Shown here one piece after another: positions 56,345-64,000 of a stretch of DNA of 64,000 nt; the first letter of the stretch is position 1, and every line of letters starts with the position of its first letter. Origin of the DNA: Opitutaceae bacterium. GTDB lineage: Bacteria > Verrucomicrobiota > Verrucomicrobiia > Opitutales > Opitutaceae. The position numbers were made by a program, and so were the translations under genes. The notes beneath the pieces are model-generated. The model was not told where the DNA came from. It saw only the letters and a program-made list of their open reading frames with translations, and did no database searches. The DNA is taken from assembly GCA_003151515.1 (NCBI GenBank), contig PLXS01000041.1, forward strand, positions 1-64,000, read 5' to 3'.

Positions 56345-58898
56345 AGCGGATCTCGCGGGCGTCGATCCTGCCCGCGGCGACCTTGAGGAAGGGCTTCCCG
56401 TCGGTGACGCCGACCGTGCCATAGCCGGTGGCCGTGCTGATGAAGCTGCGGAAGTCGCCCGACATCTTGGGCTCGAGGTGGAGCACGCCGTCGACGGCGT
56501 CGAAGCGCGCGCCGCTGAGCGCCTGCAGCAGGCCGTAGGAGGCCATGGCCCTCGCGTACCAGTGGCCCCATTCGTACTCGTCGAAGGGGTTGCGCACGCG
56601 CCCGTCGTAGCGGGCGCGGCACGCGCGCACGATCTCGAGGCCCTCGCCGACTAGCCCCATCGCGATCATGTGCGAGGCCACCTGGTACTCGATGCCGGTC
56701 CACACCTCGTTGGCGTACACCATCGGCAGCGAGGGCATCCCGCCGCGCGGCCACGTGCACAGGACGAGCCCGCCCTCGGCCCCGGTGGCGTAGGTCGGGC
56801 GCTGCGGGTTCGCGTGGGCCGACAGGTCGCGGATGAAGTTGTGCCTGTAAACCGAGCGCAGGTGGCTCACGACCTTGTCGCGGTCGAGGACCTGGCCGAC
56901 GCCGCAGGCCAGGGCGATCCACGAGCCCAGGACGCCGTCGGAGAGGCAGCCCGTGCCGTACTGGTACTTGGGGCCCTCCCGCTCAAGGATCTCCGCCGCC
57001 TCCTCGGAATACGACTCGCCGTAGCCCTTCTCGAAGTCGGAGACCTTGGCCTTGAGGCCCTTCCACTCGACCCTCTGGTAGAAGTACTCGCCGTTGAACA
57101 GGTCGCCGTTCGCCCGGGCGCTTCCGCGCGCAAGCAGGTCCTCGTATTGCGCGACGGGCAAGCCGAGCGAGCGCCCCATGATGGTCACGGCCTGGAGGGC
57201 GCCCAGGTACATGCTGGTCACCATGCCGCCCGGCCCCCAGAACTCGATGTCGTACGTGTTGTGGTGCGGCTCCTCGACCCATCCGCGCTTCTGCGGATCC
57301 CAGGTCTCTATGCAGTAGTCCATGCTCGAGCGTATCCTGGGCCAGAGGCCCCTGAGCCAGCCGGTGTCGCCGCTGATGCGCCACTCGCGGTGGGCCCTCA
57401 TGATGCCCCCGAGCTGGCCGTCCGCCGCCGCGAGGTCGTGGTGGTCCGTCGCCTGGATCGGGATGGCCACCCGGCAGTTCTGGTGGCCCCTGTCGTCCTG
57501 GCCCACCGTGAACTCGGTCTCGCGCAGCGTGCGCTCGAGGGCGGGGAAGAGGTGGGGGATGGATTGCGCGTAGTTCCAGACGTGCGTGCACGTGCCCGGC
57601 CCCTGCGCCCGGTCCTCGTCGCAGCCCTCCCACCCCCAGAGCCGCCCGTCGGCCTGGCGCAGTATCGTCGACGACTTGAGGATTGAGAGGTTCGCCGCTG
57701 CCGCCTCCACGGCCTCGGGCGGCAGGGTCGAGTCGAAGAAGCAGCTTGAGAAACGCTCCGATGCGAGGCGCAGCTCGGCGCAGTGCGCGCGCCAGTAGGC
57801 ATCGACCTCGTCGATGCTCGAGAAGCGCCCGGCGTACCAGGGCCTGTAGTAGTCGTCCGCGGTGCCGCGCTTCGCCGAGTCGGGGGCGATCTCGCGAATG
57901 AGCGTCCTCGGCGCGTACCACGAGAGGCGCACCCGGACCGTCTTGGTCTCGCCGGGCACGATGCGGAAGGGGACGAAGATCGTCGCCCCGGTCGCGGCGT
58001 TGCCCTTGGCCGGGAGCGGCCGGTCGTAGGCGGCCCCCTGCTCGACGTCGCGCCACGCCATCGTCTGGGGGTCCCACCAGTCGCCCCTGAACCACGCGAG
58101 GTTAACCTTCGCCGCCGGATCGTCGACGGCGACAGCCATCCAGGCCTCCTCCTGCTCGGCTTGGGGCCACGCCCCGCCGTAGAATATGAAGCCCCCCTGG
58201 GTCGCACGCGTTGAGCGATCGGGCTCGGGCAGCCCCCTCCACGTCTCGACCTCCGCGGGCAGGAAGTTGTGGGCATTGAAGGAGAACACCGCGTCCAGCG
58301 CCTCGTCGCCGTTGTGCGTGAACGCGTACTCGAGCGCCGCGACGGGCAGGCTCGAGCTGTCGGCGTCGCCGGGCTCGAAGGGGCTCCACCCCGTGACGCG
58401 GGCCGCGAGGACGAGCGCGGGGTCCTCGAGCTCGACCCTGGCGAAGGGGAAGTGCGCGCGGAACCTCGCGCGGGCGTACCGGGGAAGGCCCGTCCCGATG
58501 GGGGCGCTCCCGCTGCACGCGTGGCGGCGCTCGTAGAGCTTCCACCTGGGAACCGGGCCCTCGACGACGCGCGCGGCCTTCTGCGGGCCGAGCACCGAGA
58601 TCGCAGCGAAGAAGCCCGGCTGCTGCTGGATGACGGGGCGGTCCCTCACGGAGGCGTTGGTGAGCGCGCCCGCGCCCTCAAGGCAGATCATGCCGGCGCC
58701 GAACCCGCCCATGGGGAAGGCGATGTTCTCAAGCTGCTCGCCCGAGTACGTCGCGTCCGGGTCCCTCGCCGCGAGCGGCGGGGGCGCCGGCTCCTCGCCC
58801 GCCGCGCTGCGGGGCAGGGAGGAGCCGGCTGCGATCGCCCCCAGCGTGCCCAGGGAGCGCATGAAGAATTCCCGGCGGCCGATAGAGTTTGCTGGCAT
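56322..58898 (-). CDS. Tat-exported GH116 glycosidase (GBA2-like)
   Basis: This 858-residue protein has a twin-arginine leader: Arg8-Arg9 in GRREFFMRS and a hydrophobic stretch, then a cleavage-type AAG. The N-terminal beta-rich domain (about 50-385) and the C-terminal alpha6 barrel match GH116. Near residue 546 the VEEPHHNTYD block lines up with the GBA2 nucleophile region; Asp654 in LSDGVLGSW lines up with the acid/base. Substrates in this family include beta-glucosides and beta-xylosides. Tat export implies folding in the cytoplasm. Confidence 0.9.
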   Translation of the reverse strand: MPANSIGRREFFMRSLGTLGAIAAGSSLPRSAAGEEPAPPPLAARDPDATYSGEQLENIAFPMGGFGAGMICLEGAGALTNASVRDRPVIQQQPGFFAAISVLGPQKAARVVEGPVPRWKLYERRHACSGSAPIGTGLPRYARARFRAHFPFARVELEDPALVLAARVTGWSPFEPGDADSSSLPVAALEYAFTHNGDEALDAVFSFNAHNFLPAEVETWRGLPEPDRSTRATQGGFIFYGGAWPQAEQEEAWMAVAVDDPAAKVNLAWFRGDWWDPQTMAWRDVEQGAAYDRPLPAKGNAATGATIFVPFRIVPGETKTVRVRLSWYAPRTLIREIAPDSAKRGTADDYYRPWYAGRFSSIDEVDAYWRAHCAELRLASERFSSCFFDSTLPPEAVEAAAANLSILKSSTILRQADGRLWGWEGCDEDRAQGPGTCTHVWNYAQSIPHLFPALERTLRETEFTVGQDDRGHQNCRVAIPIQATDHHDLAAADGQLGGIMRAHREWRISGDTGWLRGLWPRIRSSMDYCIETWDPQKRGWVEEPHHNTYDIEFWGPGGMVTSMYLGALQAVTIMGRSLGLPVAQYEDLLARGSARANGDLFNGEYFYQRVEWKGLKAKVSDFEKGYGESYSEEAAEILEREGPKYQYGTGCLSDGVLGSWIALACGVGQVLDRDKVVSHLRSVYRHNFIRDLSAHANPQRPTYATGAEGGLVLCTWPRGGMPSLPMVYANEVWTGIEYQVASHMIAMGLVGEGLEIVRACRARYDGRVRNPFDEYEWGHWYARAMASYGLLQALSGARFDAVDGVLHLEPKMSGDFRSFISTATGYGTVGVTDGKPFLKVAAGRIDAREIRFTPPAQS

Positions 58899-59062
58899 GG
58901 TTTTCTTCCGCGAGGCCTCAGGCGGGGGACGCTGCGGAGCCGCCGGCGATTCCAGGGTTTGTCACGGGGTTGCGCCGGCACGCTAGGCGGGCGGGGGGCG
59001 CCCGACAAGAGACAATTGGACGGGGGCCCCGTTTCCCGGCGCCGCCGCCCGCGCCCGTTGCG

Positions 59063-60337
59063 CTACGCCTCCGGATGGAGGAGGGCGGCCACAGCCTGCA
59101 GCAGCGCGTCCGCCTTGAACGGCTTGAAGAGGAATCCGCCCGCCAGCTGCTTCATCTCCTCGGCGTCCGCGCCGCTCGATAGCCCGCTGATTGCAAGCGT
59201 GAGCACGGACGGGTTGAGCCGCCGCACGATGTGGGCAAGCGCGGCGCCGTCGAGGTTGGGCATGCGAAGGTCGGTCATTACCAGGCTGATATCGTTGCTT
59301 CGCGAGGCGAATATGGCGACGGCCTCGATTCCATCTGCGGCCATGAGCACGCGGTAGCCGTGCCTCGAGAGTATGGCGGCCGTGACGTCGCGGATCTGGG
59401 GCTCGTCGTCGACGATGAGGACAAGCTCCCCATTGCCCCTCGCAGCGAGCACGCGGGGGGGTGTGTCCGCGGTGCCGCTGGCGGGGATCTCGGTCGCCGG
59501 CAGGTAGACGCGGAAGGTCGTGCCGCTCCCGGGCAGCGTCTTCAGGCTGATGAAGCCCTTGTGGCTCTCGACGATGCCCCGCACCGTGGACAGCCCCAGC
59601 CCCGTCCCCTTTCCCGCCGCCTTGGTCGTGAAGAAGGGCTCCCAGATCTGCGCGATGTTCTCGTCGGGGATTCCCGCGCCCGTGTCCTCGATGTGCAGGA
59701 CGAGCCAGCTGCCTGCGGCCGCCCCGTCGAACTTGGAGGCCGCCTCCTGGTCCAGGCGGCAGTTCTCCGCCCTCAGGCGCAGGGTGCCGCCCGACGGCAT
59801 CGCGTCCCTCGCGTTCACGCAGAGGTTCAGGATCACCTGGTGGATCTGCGTCGGATCGGCCAGGATCGGCACCAGGTTCATCGGCACGCTGTCCTCAAGG
59901 CGGATGCTCTTCGGGAACGTCTCGCGGATCACGCTGATGGTTTCCCGAAGCAGGTGCCTGACGTCGACAAGCTGGCGGCCGCCCCCGACGCCCTGGGCGA
60001 ACGCGAGGATCTGGCGCACGAGGGCCACGCCTCGCTCCGCGCTCTTCTCAAGCGAGCTGATGATGCGCTGGTCGTCCGGGTGGGTGGCATGCTCGCGCAA
60101 CACGGGGGCCGCGAGGATGATGGGCGCGAGGACGTTGTTGAGGTCGTGGGCGATCCCGGAGGCCAGCATCCCGATGCTCTCCAGGCGCTGGGCGCGAAGA
60201 ACCTGCTCGTCCATTACGCCCACCTCAGGGCCGGCCTTTTCCTTGGGCCTGAATTCGGGCCCGGCGAGTTCGCCCGGTCCGACCTCCGGATCGGCGCATT
60301 CCACGGCGCGGACTGCCTGGGCCCCGAATGCTTCCAT
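59063..60337 (-). CDS. Orphan histidine kinase-receiver hybrid without sensor domain
   Basis: From ATG 60337 this is a 424-residue protein; GTG 60373 and ATG 60214 are alternative starts. The N-terminal 45 residues are Pro/Glu-rich and no PAS, GAF or membrane helix is visible. The HisKA helix has His64 in GIAHDLNNVLAPI, then the ATPase domain with N-box LNLCVNARDAMP, DTGAGI and GTGLGL. The C-terminal receiver has VDDE and a phosphorylated Asp in TDLRMPN. It is likely soluble and may be driven by another sensor. It is divergent from the NarL-type regulator. Confidence 0.92.
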   Translation of the reverse strand: MEAFGAQAVRAVECADPEVGPGELAGPEFRPKEKAGPEVGVMDEQVLRAQRLESIGMLASGIAHDLNNVLAPIILAAPVLREHATHPDDQRIISSLEKSAERGVALVRQILAFAQGVGGGRQLVDVRHLLRETISVIRETFPKSIRLEDSVPMNLVPILADPTQIHQVILNLCVNARDAMPSGGTLRLRAENCRLDQEAASKFDGAAAGSWLVLHIEDTGAGIPDENIAQIWEPFFTTKAAGKGTGLGLSTVRGIVESHKGFISLKTLPGSGTTFRVYLPATEIPASGTADTPPRVLAARGNGELVLIVDDEPQIRDVTAAILSRHGYRVLMAADGIEAVAIFASRSNDISLVMTDLRMPNLDGAALAHIVRRLNPSVLTLAISGLSSGADAEEMKQLAGGFLFKPFKADALLQAVAALLHPEA

Positions 60338-60380
60338 CGTAGCAGCAAGGTGGCAACGAACTTGCACCTTCACTACTTCG

Positions 60381-60402
60381 CATTTTACGTCTTTTTACGT
60401 AA
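60381..60402. promoter_or_regulatory. AT-rich tandem direct repeat and TTACGTAA palindrome in divergent promoter region
   Basis: TTTTACGT occurs twice with a 10-base period (60383 and 60393), and the second copy extends into the palindrome TTACGTAA. It lies in the 146-base gap between the kinase and the NarL-type regulator, where DNA is otherwise very GC-rich. One helical turn spacing suits binding of a dimeric regulator to one face. Confidence 0.45.
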
Positions 60403-60483
60403 GCGCATGGCTTAACGTTGGTGCGCAATCCGTTATTGCATGAGGGCTTGAGGTCAATTCCAGCCGACCATAGCATCGCCTGC

Positions 60484-61146
60484 GTGAAGATCGTAATCGT
60501 CGAAGACCATCTGATGATCAGGGACGTTGTACGAAAAGTCTGCAGCTCGGAATTTGGCTATACGGTCGTGGGCGAGACCGACTCCGGGGTCGAGGCGGTC
60601 GCCCTGATCCTCAAGCACAAGCCCGACGCCGTCGTCCTCGACCTGTCGCTGCCGGACATGGACGGCTTCAACGTCGCGGACCGGGTCCTGAAGGCGATCC
60701 CGAACCTTCGCATCCTGATGCTCTCCTCGCACTGCGACGACTACACGCTCTTCCGGGTGGAGAAGTCGGGGGTCCACGGGTTCATCGACAAGAACTCGAA
60801 CACGGTCGAGATCCTGAGGGACGCCCTCAAGGCCATCTCGGAGGGCCGCATCTACTTCTCCCAGGCCTTCCAGGCCGCGAGGATTGCCCGGCGAACCGAC
60901 CCGAGATCCTTCATCAAGGTCCTCTCGGACTGGGAGCGGGCCATCCTTTCTCTGATCGGCCAGGGTCTGAGCGACGAGGAGATAGGCGAGCGCCTGAGCC
61001 TGTCGCCCCGGACGGTCCAGACGCACCGCAGCAACATCCTTCGCAAGCTGAACCTCAAGGGCACCCCCAAGCTCATCGCGTTCGCGGTGGAGCACGGGTT
61101 CACACAGGTGCAATCGAAGAGCGGATCGATTCCAGTTTATACCTGA
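60484..61146 (+). CDS. NarL/FixJ-type LuxR response regulator
   Basis: From GTG 60484 this 220-residue protein has a receiver with Glu7-Asp8, phosphorylated Asp53 in VVLDLSLPDMDG, Ser in MLSSH and Lys in FIDKNS. A LuxR helix-turn-helix follows, with LSDEEIGERLSLSPRTVQTH and RSNILRKLNLKG. It binds DNA as a dimer on phosphorylation. Likely partners are the divergent orphan kinase or the hybrid kinase encoded on the other strand. The last 47 bases overlap the end of that hybrid kinase gene. Confidence 0.95.
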   Translation: MKIVIVEDHLMIRDVVRKVCSSEFGYTVVGETDSGVEAVALILKHKPDAVVLDLSLPDMDGFNVADRVLKAIPNLRILMLSSHCDDYTLFRVEKSGVHGFIDKNSNTVEILRDALKAISEGRIYFSQAFQAARIARRTDPRSFIKVLSDWERAILSLIGQGLSDEEIGERLSLSPRTVQTHRSNILRKLNLKGTPKLIAFAVEHGFTQVQSKSGSIPVYT

Positions 61147-64000
61147 AGACGGCGAATTCCGCCTCGAACTCGGCGAAGAGCTGCTGGAGGCGATCGGGGC
61201 TCGCGCTGGCGGAGCTGCGCTGAATCTCGACCGCGATCTCGCTCAGGCGCCGGTGCTTGACGACGCTGCAGTGGGACAGGAGGCGGTGGGCTATGCGGTG
61301 GATCTCCGTGCGCTCGCCCGTGGCGATGATGCCCCGCGCGGCGATCCTGTCGCTGTCGAAGGAGCCCATGAACCGGTCGATCTGGTTGCCGAGGCCCTCG
61401 AGCGTCTCGTTGCCCAGGAACCGGAGCATCTCAAGGTCGATCTCGCCCGGCGGCTCCAGCGTGATGTTCTGCGAGCGCACCTCGATCGAGGCGGCCGTGC
61501 GCAGCGATCCGCGCAGGTCCCGCAGGGCCGCCGCGATCTTGTCGGGCGTGATGGGCTTCGAGATGAACGCGTCCATCCCGGCCTTGAGGCACGCCTCGCG
61601 GTTGATATCGGCGGAATGCGCGGTCGTCGCGATGATGATGGAGCGCCTGGTCGGGGGCTCCGCTGCCCTGTACTTCGCGGCGACCTCGATCCCATTGATC
61701 CCGGGAAGGTTCCAGTCGAGGAAGACCACGTCGTAGAACGACGCCTTGAGGCGCTCAAGCGCCGTGTTCCCGTCGGTGACGACGTCGGACTGGATGTCCA
61801 GCTTTCGAAGCACCGCCTGCATCGCGATCACGTTGTAGTCGATGTCCTCGACGATGAGCGCCCGCAGGGTCGTCGTCTTCCCGAACTTCGGGGCCTCGGT
61901 CTTTGCCGATTCCTTGACCTCGAGGAACGGTATCTCGGCCCAGAACGTCGAGCCCTCGCCGGGCTTCGATTCGACCCCGACCCTTCCCCCCATCTTCCCC
62001 GCCAGCAGGCGGCAGACCGCGAGGCCCAGGCCGGTCCCCCGGATGTTGTTCGTGCGCGCCGACTCGAGCCTCGTGAACTTCGTGAAGAGGGTCGCCATCT
62101 CGGCCTCAGTCATCCCGGGCCCCTGGTCCTTGACGAAGTAGCGCACGCGGTCGTGGAAGCCGGGCGTCGCGCCGACGACGATCGGCTTGCCGCCGCCGAA
62201 CTTGAGCGCGTTCGTGAGGTAGTTGAGCACGATCTGCTGCACCCGCGCCGAGTCGCCGATGAACTGCTCGGGCAGCCGGCCCGCTATCGACACCGAGATG
62301 CTGCTTCCCTTGGCGCGGGCCTCCTCGTTCACCATCGCGACGCACTGCTCAAGGAGGATGCGCGGCGAGAACGGCGCCGAGCGAAGCTCGATCTTGCCGG
62401 CCTCGATCTTCGAGAAGTCGAGAACGTCGTCGACCAGGGTCGCGAGCAGGTTGGCGCAGCTGTTGATCGAGTCCGTCAGGTGCTTCTGGCGCTCGTCCAT
62501 GGGCGTGTCCTCGAAGGCCATGGCGAGGCCCAGGATGCCCTGGATCGGGTTTCGGATCTCGTGGCTCATGTTCGCGAGGAACTCGGACTTGGCCTCGTTT
62601 GCCTTCTCGAGCTGCTCGGTCTTCTTCTTGACGAGGGCCTCGAGCCGGACGTTCTGGCGCCTGAGGAACGCGAGGCGCCACTGCAGCGCCCCGTAGAATC
62701 CCGCGATCACCAGCAGAGCGAAGCCGACCAGGGCGGGCAGCGTCCGGTACCACGGGGGGAGGACCGTGAACCTCAGGACGGAGGCCGGGCCGGTCACGCC
62801 CGCCTCGTTCACCAGGCGAACGGCGAACTCATAGTGGCCGCTCTGGAGGCCGGCCAGGAGGATGTGGTTGTCGCTCGTGGGCGCCGACCATTCGTTGCGG
62901 CCCCCGGAAAGGCGCGTCTCGAAGCGGTACGCCGACCTCCGGCTGAATTCCACGGCAGAGAAATCGAAGCCGACGGAGTTCCTGTCGGCGGGAAGCCTCT
63001 CGTCCCGGCCGACGCTCGCAACGAGGAGCGGCGTCCGCGGCGTTTCGACCGGCTCGAGGTGGGCGGGATCGAGCCGGAGCAGGCCGTCGGAACCTCCGAC
63101 CCAGACGATGCCCCGGTTGTCCACGAACAGGGACAATACCTCGCCCAGCTGCGGAAGCCCGGGCACGGCGTACGGCTTCCACGAATTCTGCCCATTCGGG
63201 GCCACAGAGAGGCGTCCTATGACAGGAGTCCTCTTGCCCTCGGTGAAGGGGCTCTCAAAGGCAATCCACATGGAGCCGGATGCGTCGCAGTTCGATGTCG
63301 CAACGGCTGCCGCCTTAGGAGTGGCATCAAGAGGAACCGGCGGCCTTCCAAAGCTCGAGTAGAGCTTTGCGCCGCTCCTCGTGAATACCGCGACGTAGTC
63401 ACCCACCCGCGAAACGGCGACCGGCGTTGTCTCATCCTCTCCCGTTGGTCCGCCGACCCGTATCCGCTGCGCCGGGGCGTTGCCACGCCGGTCAATGAGA
63501 TAGGCGCCATTCTTCAAGGTGGCGACCCAGATGTTTCCATCACGGTCCTCCGCCATGCTTGTCGGCCCGTCGGGAACGTGCCCAAGCATCGCTGCTGCAG
63601 GGCCGTTTTCGGCGTTCTCAACAACCCGCATTACGTCGTAATTGCTAACAGCTATGAAGCTGCCGGGTTCAGTCGACGATGGGCGGAAGAGGAAGATGTC
63701 GTTGATGGAGGAGAACACCTTGTTGACGTGCCCCAGTCCAATCCGGTCGACTCGCTTGAATCCCGCGGCGTAAACCGATCCGTCCTTTGAGGTCTCCAAA
63801 CTGTAATAAAGGCCGGACATCTCCGGCAGAGAGTGAAAAGGTTCGGGTGAGCCGCCGATAGGGAGGCCAAAGACCCCCTCGGCTGTCGCGACTAACACCT
63901 CGTTGCCACATTGAGCGATGCTGTGGCTCGGCTTTCCCGTTAGGCCCTGCCTGGAATCGAATGCCGTAACACCTGAAACAAAATCGATTCGGGTGATGCC
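61100..64000 (-). CDS. Hybrid sensor kinase with propeller sensor, kinase, receiver and HPt domains (partial, runs off right edge)
   Basis: The frame is open from base 64000, so the N-terminus is outside the window; 966 residues are visible. The first 330 visible residues are beta-propeller-like repeats (for example NIWVATLKNG and IVWVGGSDGLLRL), as in Reg_prop sensors. A Y_Y_Y-type beta domain follows, then one membrane helix and a coiled coil. The kinase has the HisKA site NMSHEIRNPIQG (His codon near 62562), and the ATPase domain has NALKFGG and GTGLGL. The receiver has its Asp in FLDWNLPGING. A C-terminal HPt-like helix holds IAHRLLSHC. This is a full phosphorelay. Propeller sensors of this kind are often tied to polysaccharide sensing. 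Confidence 0.93.
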   Translation of the reverse strand, partial: GITRIDFVSGVTAFDSRQGLTGKPSHSIAQCGNEVLVATAEGVFGLPIGGSPEPFHSLPEMSGLYYSLETSKDGSVYAAGFKRVDRIGLGHVNKVFSSINDIFLFRPSSTEPGSFIAVSNYDVMRVVENAENGPAAAMLGHVPDGPTSMAEDRDGNIWVATLKNGAYLIDRRGNAPAQRIRVGGPTGEDETTPVAVSRVGDYVAVFTRSGAKLYSSFGRPPVPLDATPKAAAVATSNCDASGSMWIAFESPFTEGKRTPVIGRLSVAPNGQNSWKPYAVPGLPQLGEVLSLFVDNRGIVWVGGSDGLLRLDPAHLEPVETPRTPLLVASVGRDERLPADRNSVGFDFSAVEFSRRSAYRFETRLSGGRNEWSAPTSDNHILLAGLQSGHYEFAVRLVNEAGVTGPASVLRFTVLPPWYRTLPALVGFALLVIAGFYGALQWRLAFLRRQNVRLEALVKKKTEQLEKANEAKSEFLANMSHEIRNPIQGILGLAMAFEDTPMDERQKHLTDSINSCANLLATLVDDVLDFSKIEAGKIELRSAPFSPRILLEQCVAMVNEEARAKGSSISVSIAGRLPEQFIGDSARVQQIVLNYLTNALKFGGGKPIVVGATPGFHDRVRYFVKDQGPGMTEAEMATLFTKFTRLESARTNNIRGTGLGLAVCRLLAGKMGGRVGVESKPGEGSTFWAEIPFLEVKESAKTEAPKFGKTTTLRALIVEDIDYNVIAMQAVLRKLDIQSDVVTDGNTALERLKASFYDVVFLDWNLPGINGIEVAAKYRAAEPPTRRSIIIATTAHSADINREACLKAGMDAFISKPITPDKIAAALRDLRGSLRTAASIEVRSQNITLEPPGEIDLEMLRFLGNETLEGLGNQIDRFMGSFDSDRIAARGIIATGERTEIHRIAHRLLSHCSVVKHRRLSEIAVEIQRSSASASPDRLQQLFAEFEAEFAVFRYKLESIRSSIAPV

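Overview
The window is GC-rich (about 68-70% by eye), densely coded bacterial DNA with few and short intergenic gaps. The genes point to a Gram-negative member of the PVC group, most likely Verrucomicrobiota. The main clues are a fused LpxC-FabZ (outer-membrane lipid A plus fatty acid synthesis), a fused CcoN-CcoO cytochrome oxidase subunit, an EF-P whose tip loop reads PGNLRAF, several orphan type IV-like prepilins, a protein with a Thr/Ser-Pro repeat tail, and a YebC of the MGRQWLHAKR type. No rRNA, phage, transposon or CRISPR array is visible. One tRNA (His) is present. No gene-free stretch exceeds about 250 bases.

Layout. 1-2112: two prepilin-like genes on the minus strand; the second runs off the left edge in a long Pro-rich repeat. 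2240-6117: a DUF2298 membrane protein convergent with a glycosyltransferase and UDP-galactopyranose mutase, which looks like surface-glycan work. 6260-9237: Old Yellow Enzyme, an SGNH/CE2-like esterase and alkyladenine DNA glycosylase. 9404-18936: anaerobic-type HemN followed by a complete cbb3 oxidase cluster (CcoS-like, CcoNO, CcoQ, mono-haem CcoP, CcoG, a small membrane protein, SafE-like, CcoI), a high-affinity respiratory module with its haem and copper supply. 18965-22321: O6-alkylguanine methyltransferase, a polytopic membrane protein and a secreted GH5 glycosidase. 22563-33081: a multi-PAS hybrid kinase, a GlpT-like MFS carrier, a membrane-embedded spermidine-synthase-like protein divergent from a YfhO-like protein, and a serine hydrolase.

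33251-37941: MscS channel, tRNA-His, an EEP-family hydrolase, then trpA, a GGDEF response regulator and miaA joined by 4-base overlaps. 37924-44695 (minus): TolC-like protein, prepilin with an odd start, single-TM protein, a SurA/PpiD-like chaperone, YihY-family protein and a GYF_2 membrane protein, an envelope-oriented block. 44747-50828: argS, pyrimidine phosphorylase, efp, lpxC-fabZ, hisI and a DUF971 protein. 50877-58898: secreted GH5, YebC, a response regulator of unknown output, ROK kinase, a GT28-like transferase and a Tat-exported GH116 glycosidase, suggesting growth on glycans. 59063-64000: a signalling cluster with an orphan kinase-receiver, a NarL-type regulator and a large propeller-type hybrid kinase that runs off the right edge.

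Many long open frames opposite or out of phase with these genes are GC-driven shadows and were left out. Function calls come from motif recognition by eye, not from searches.
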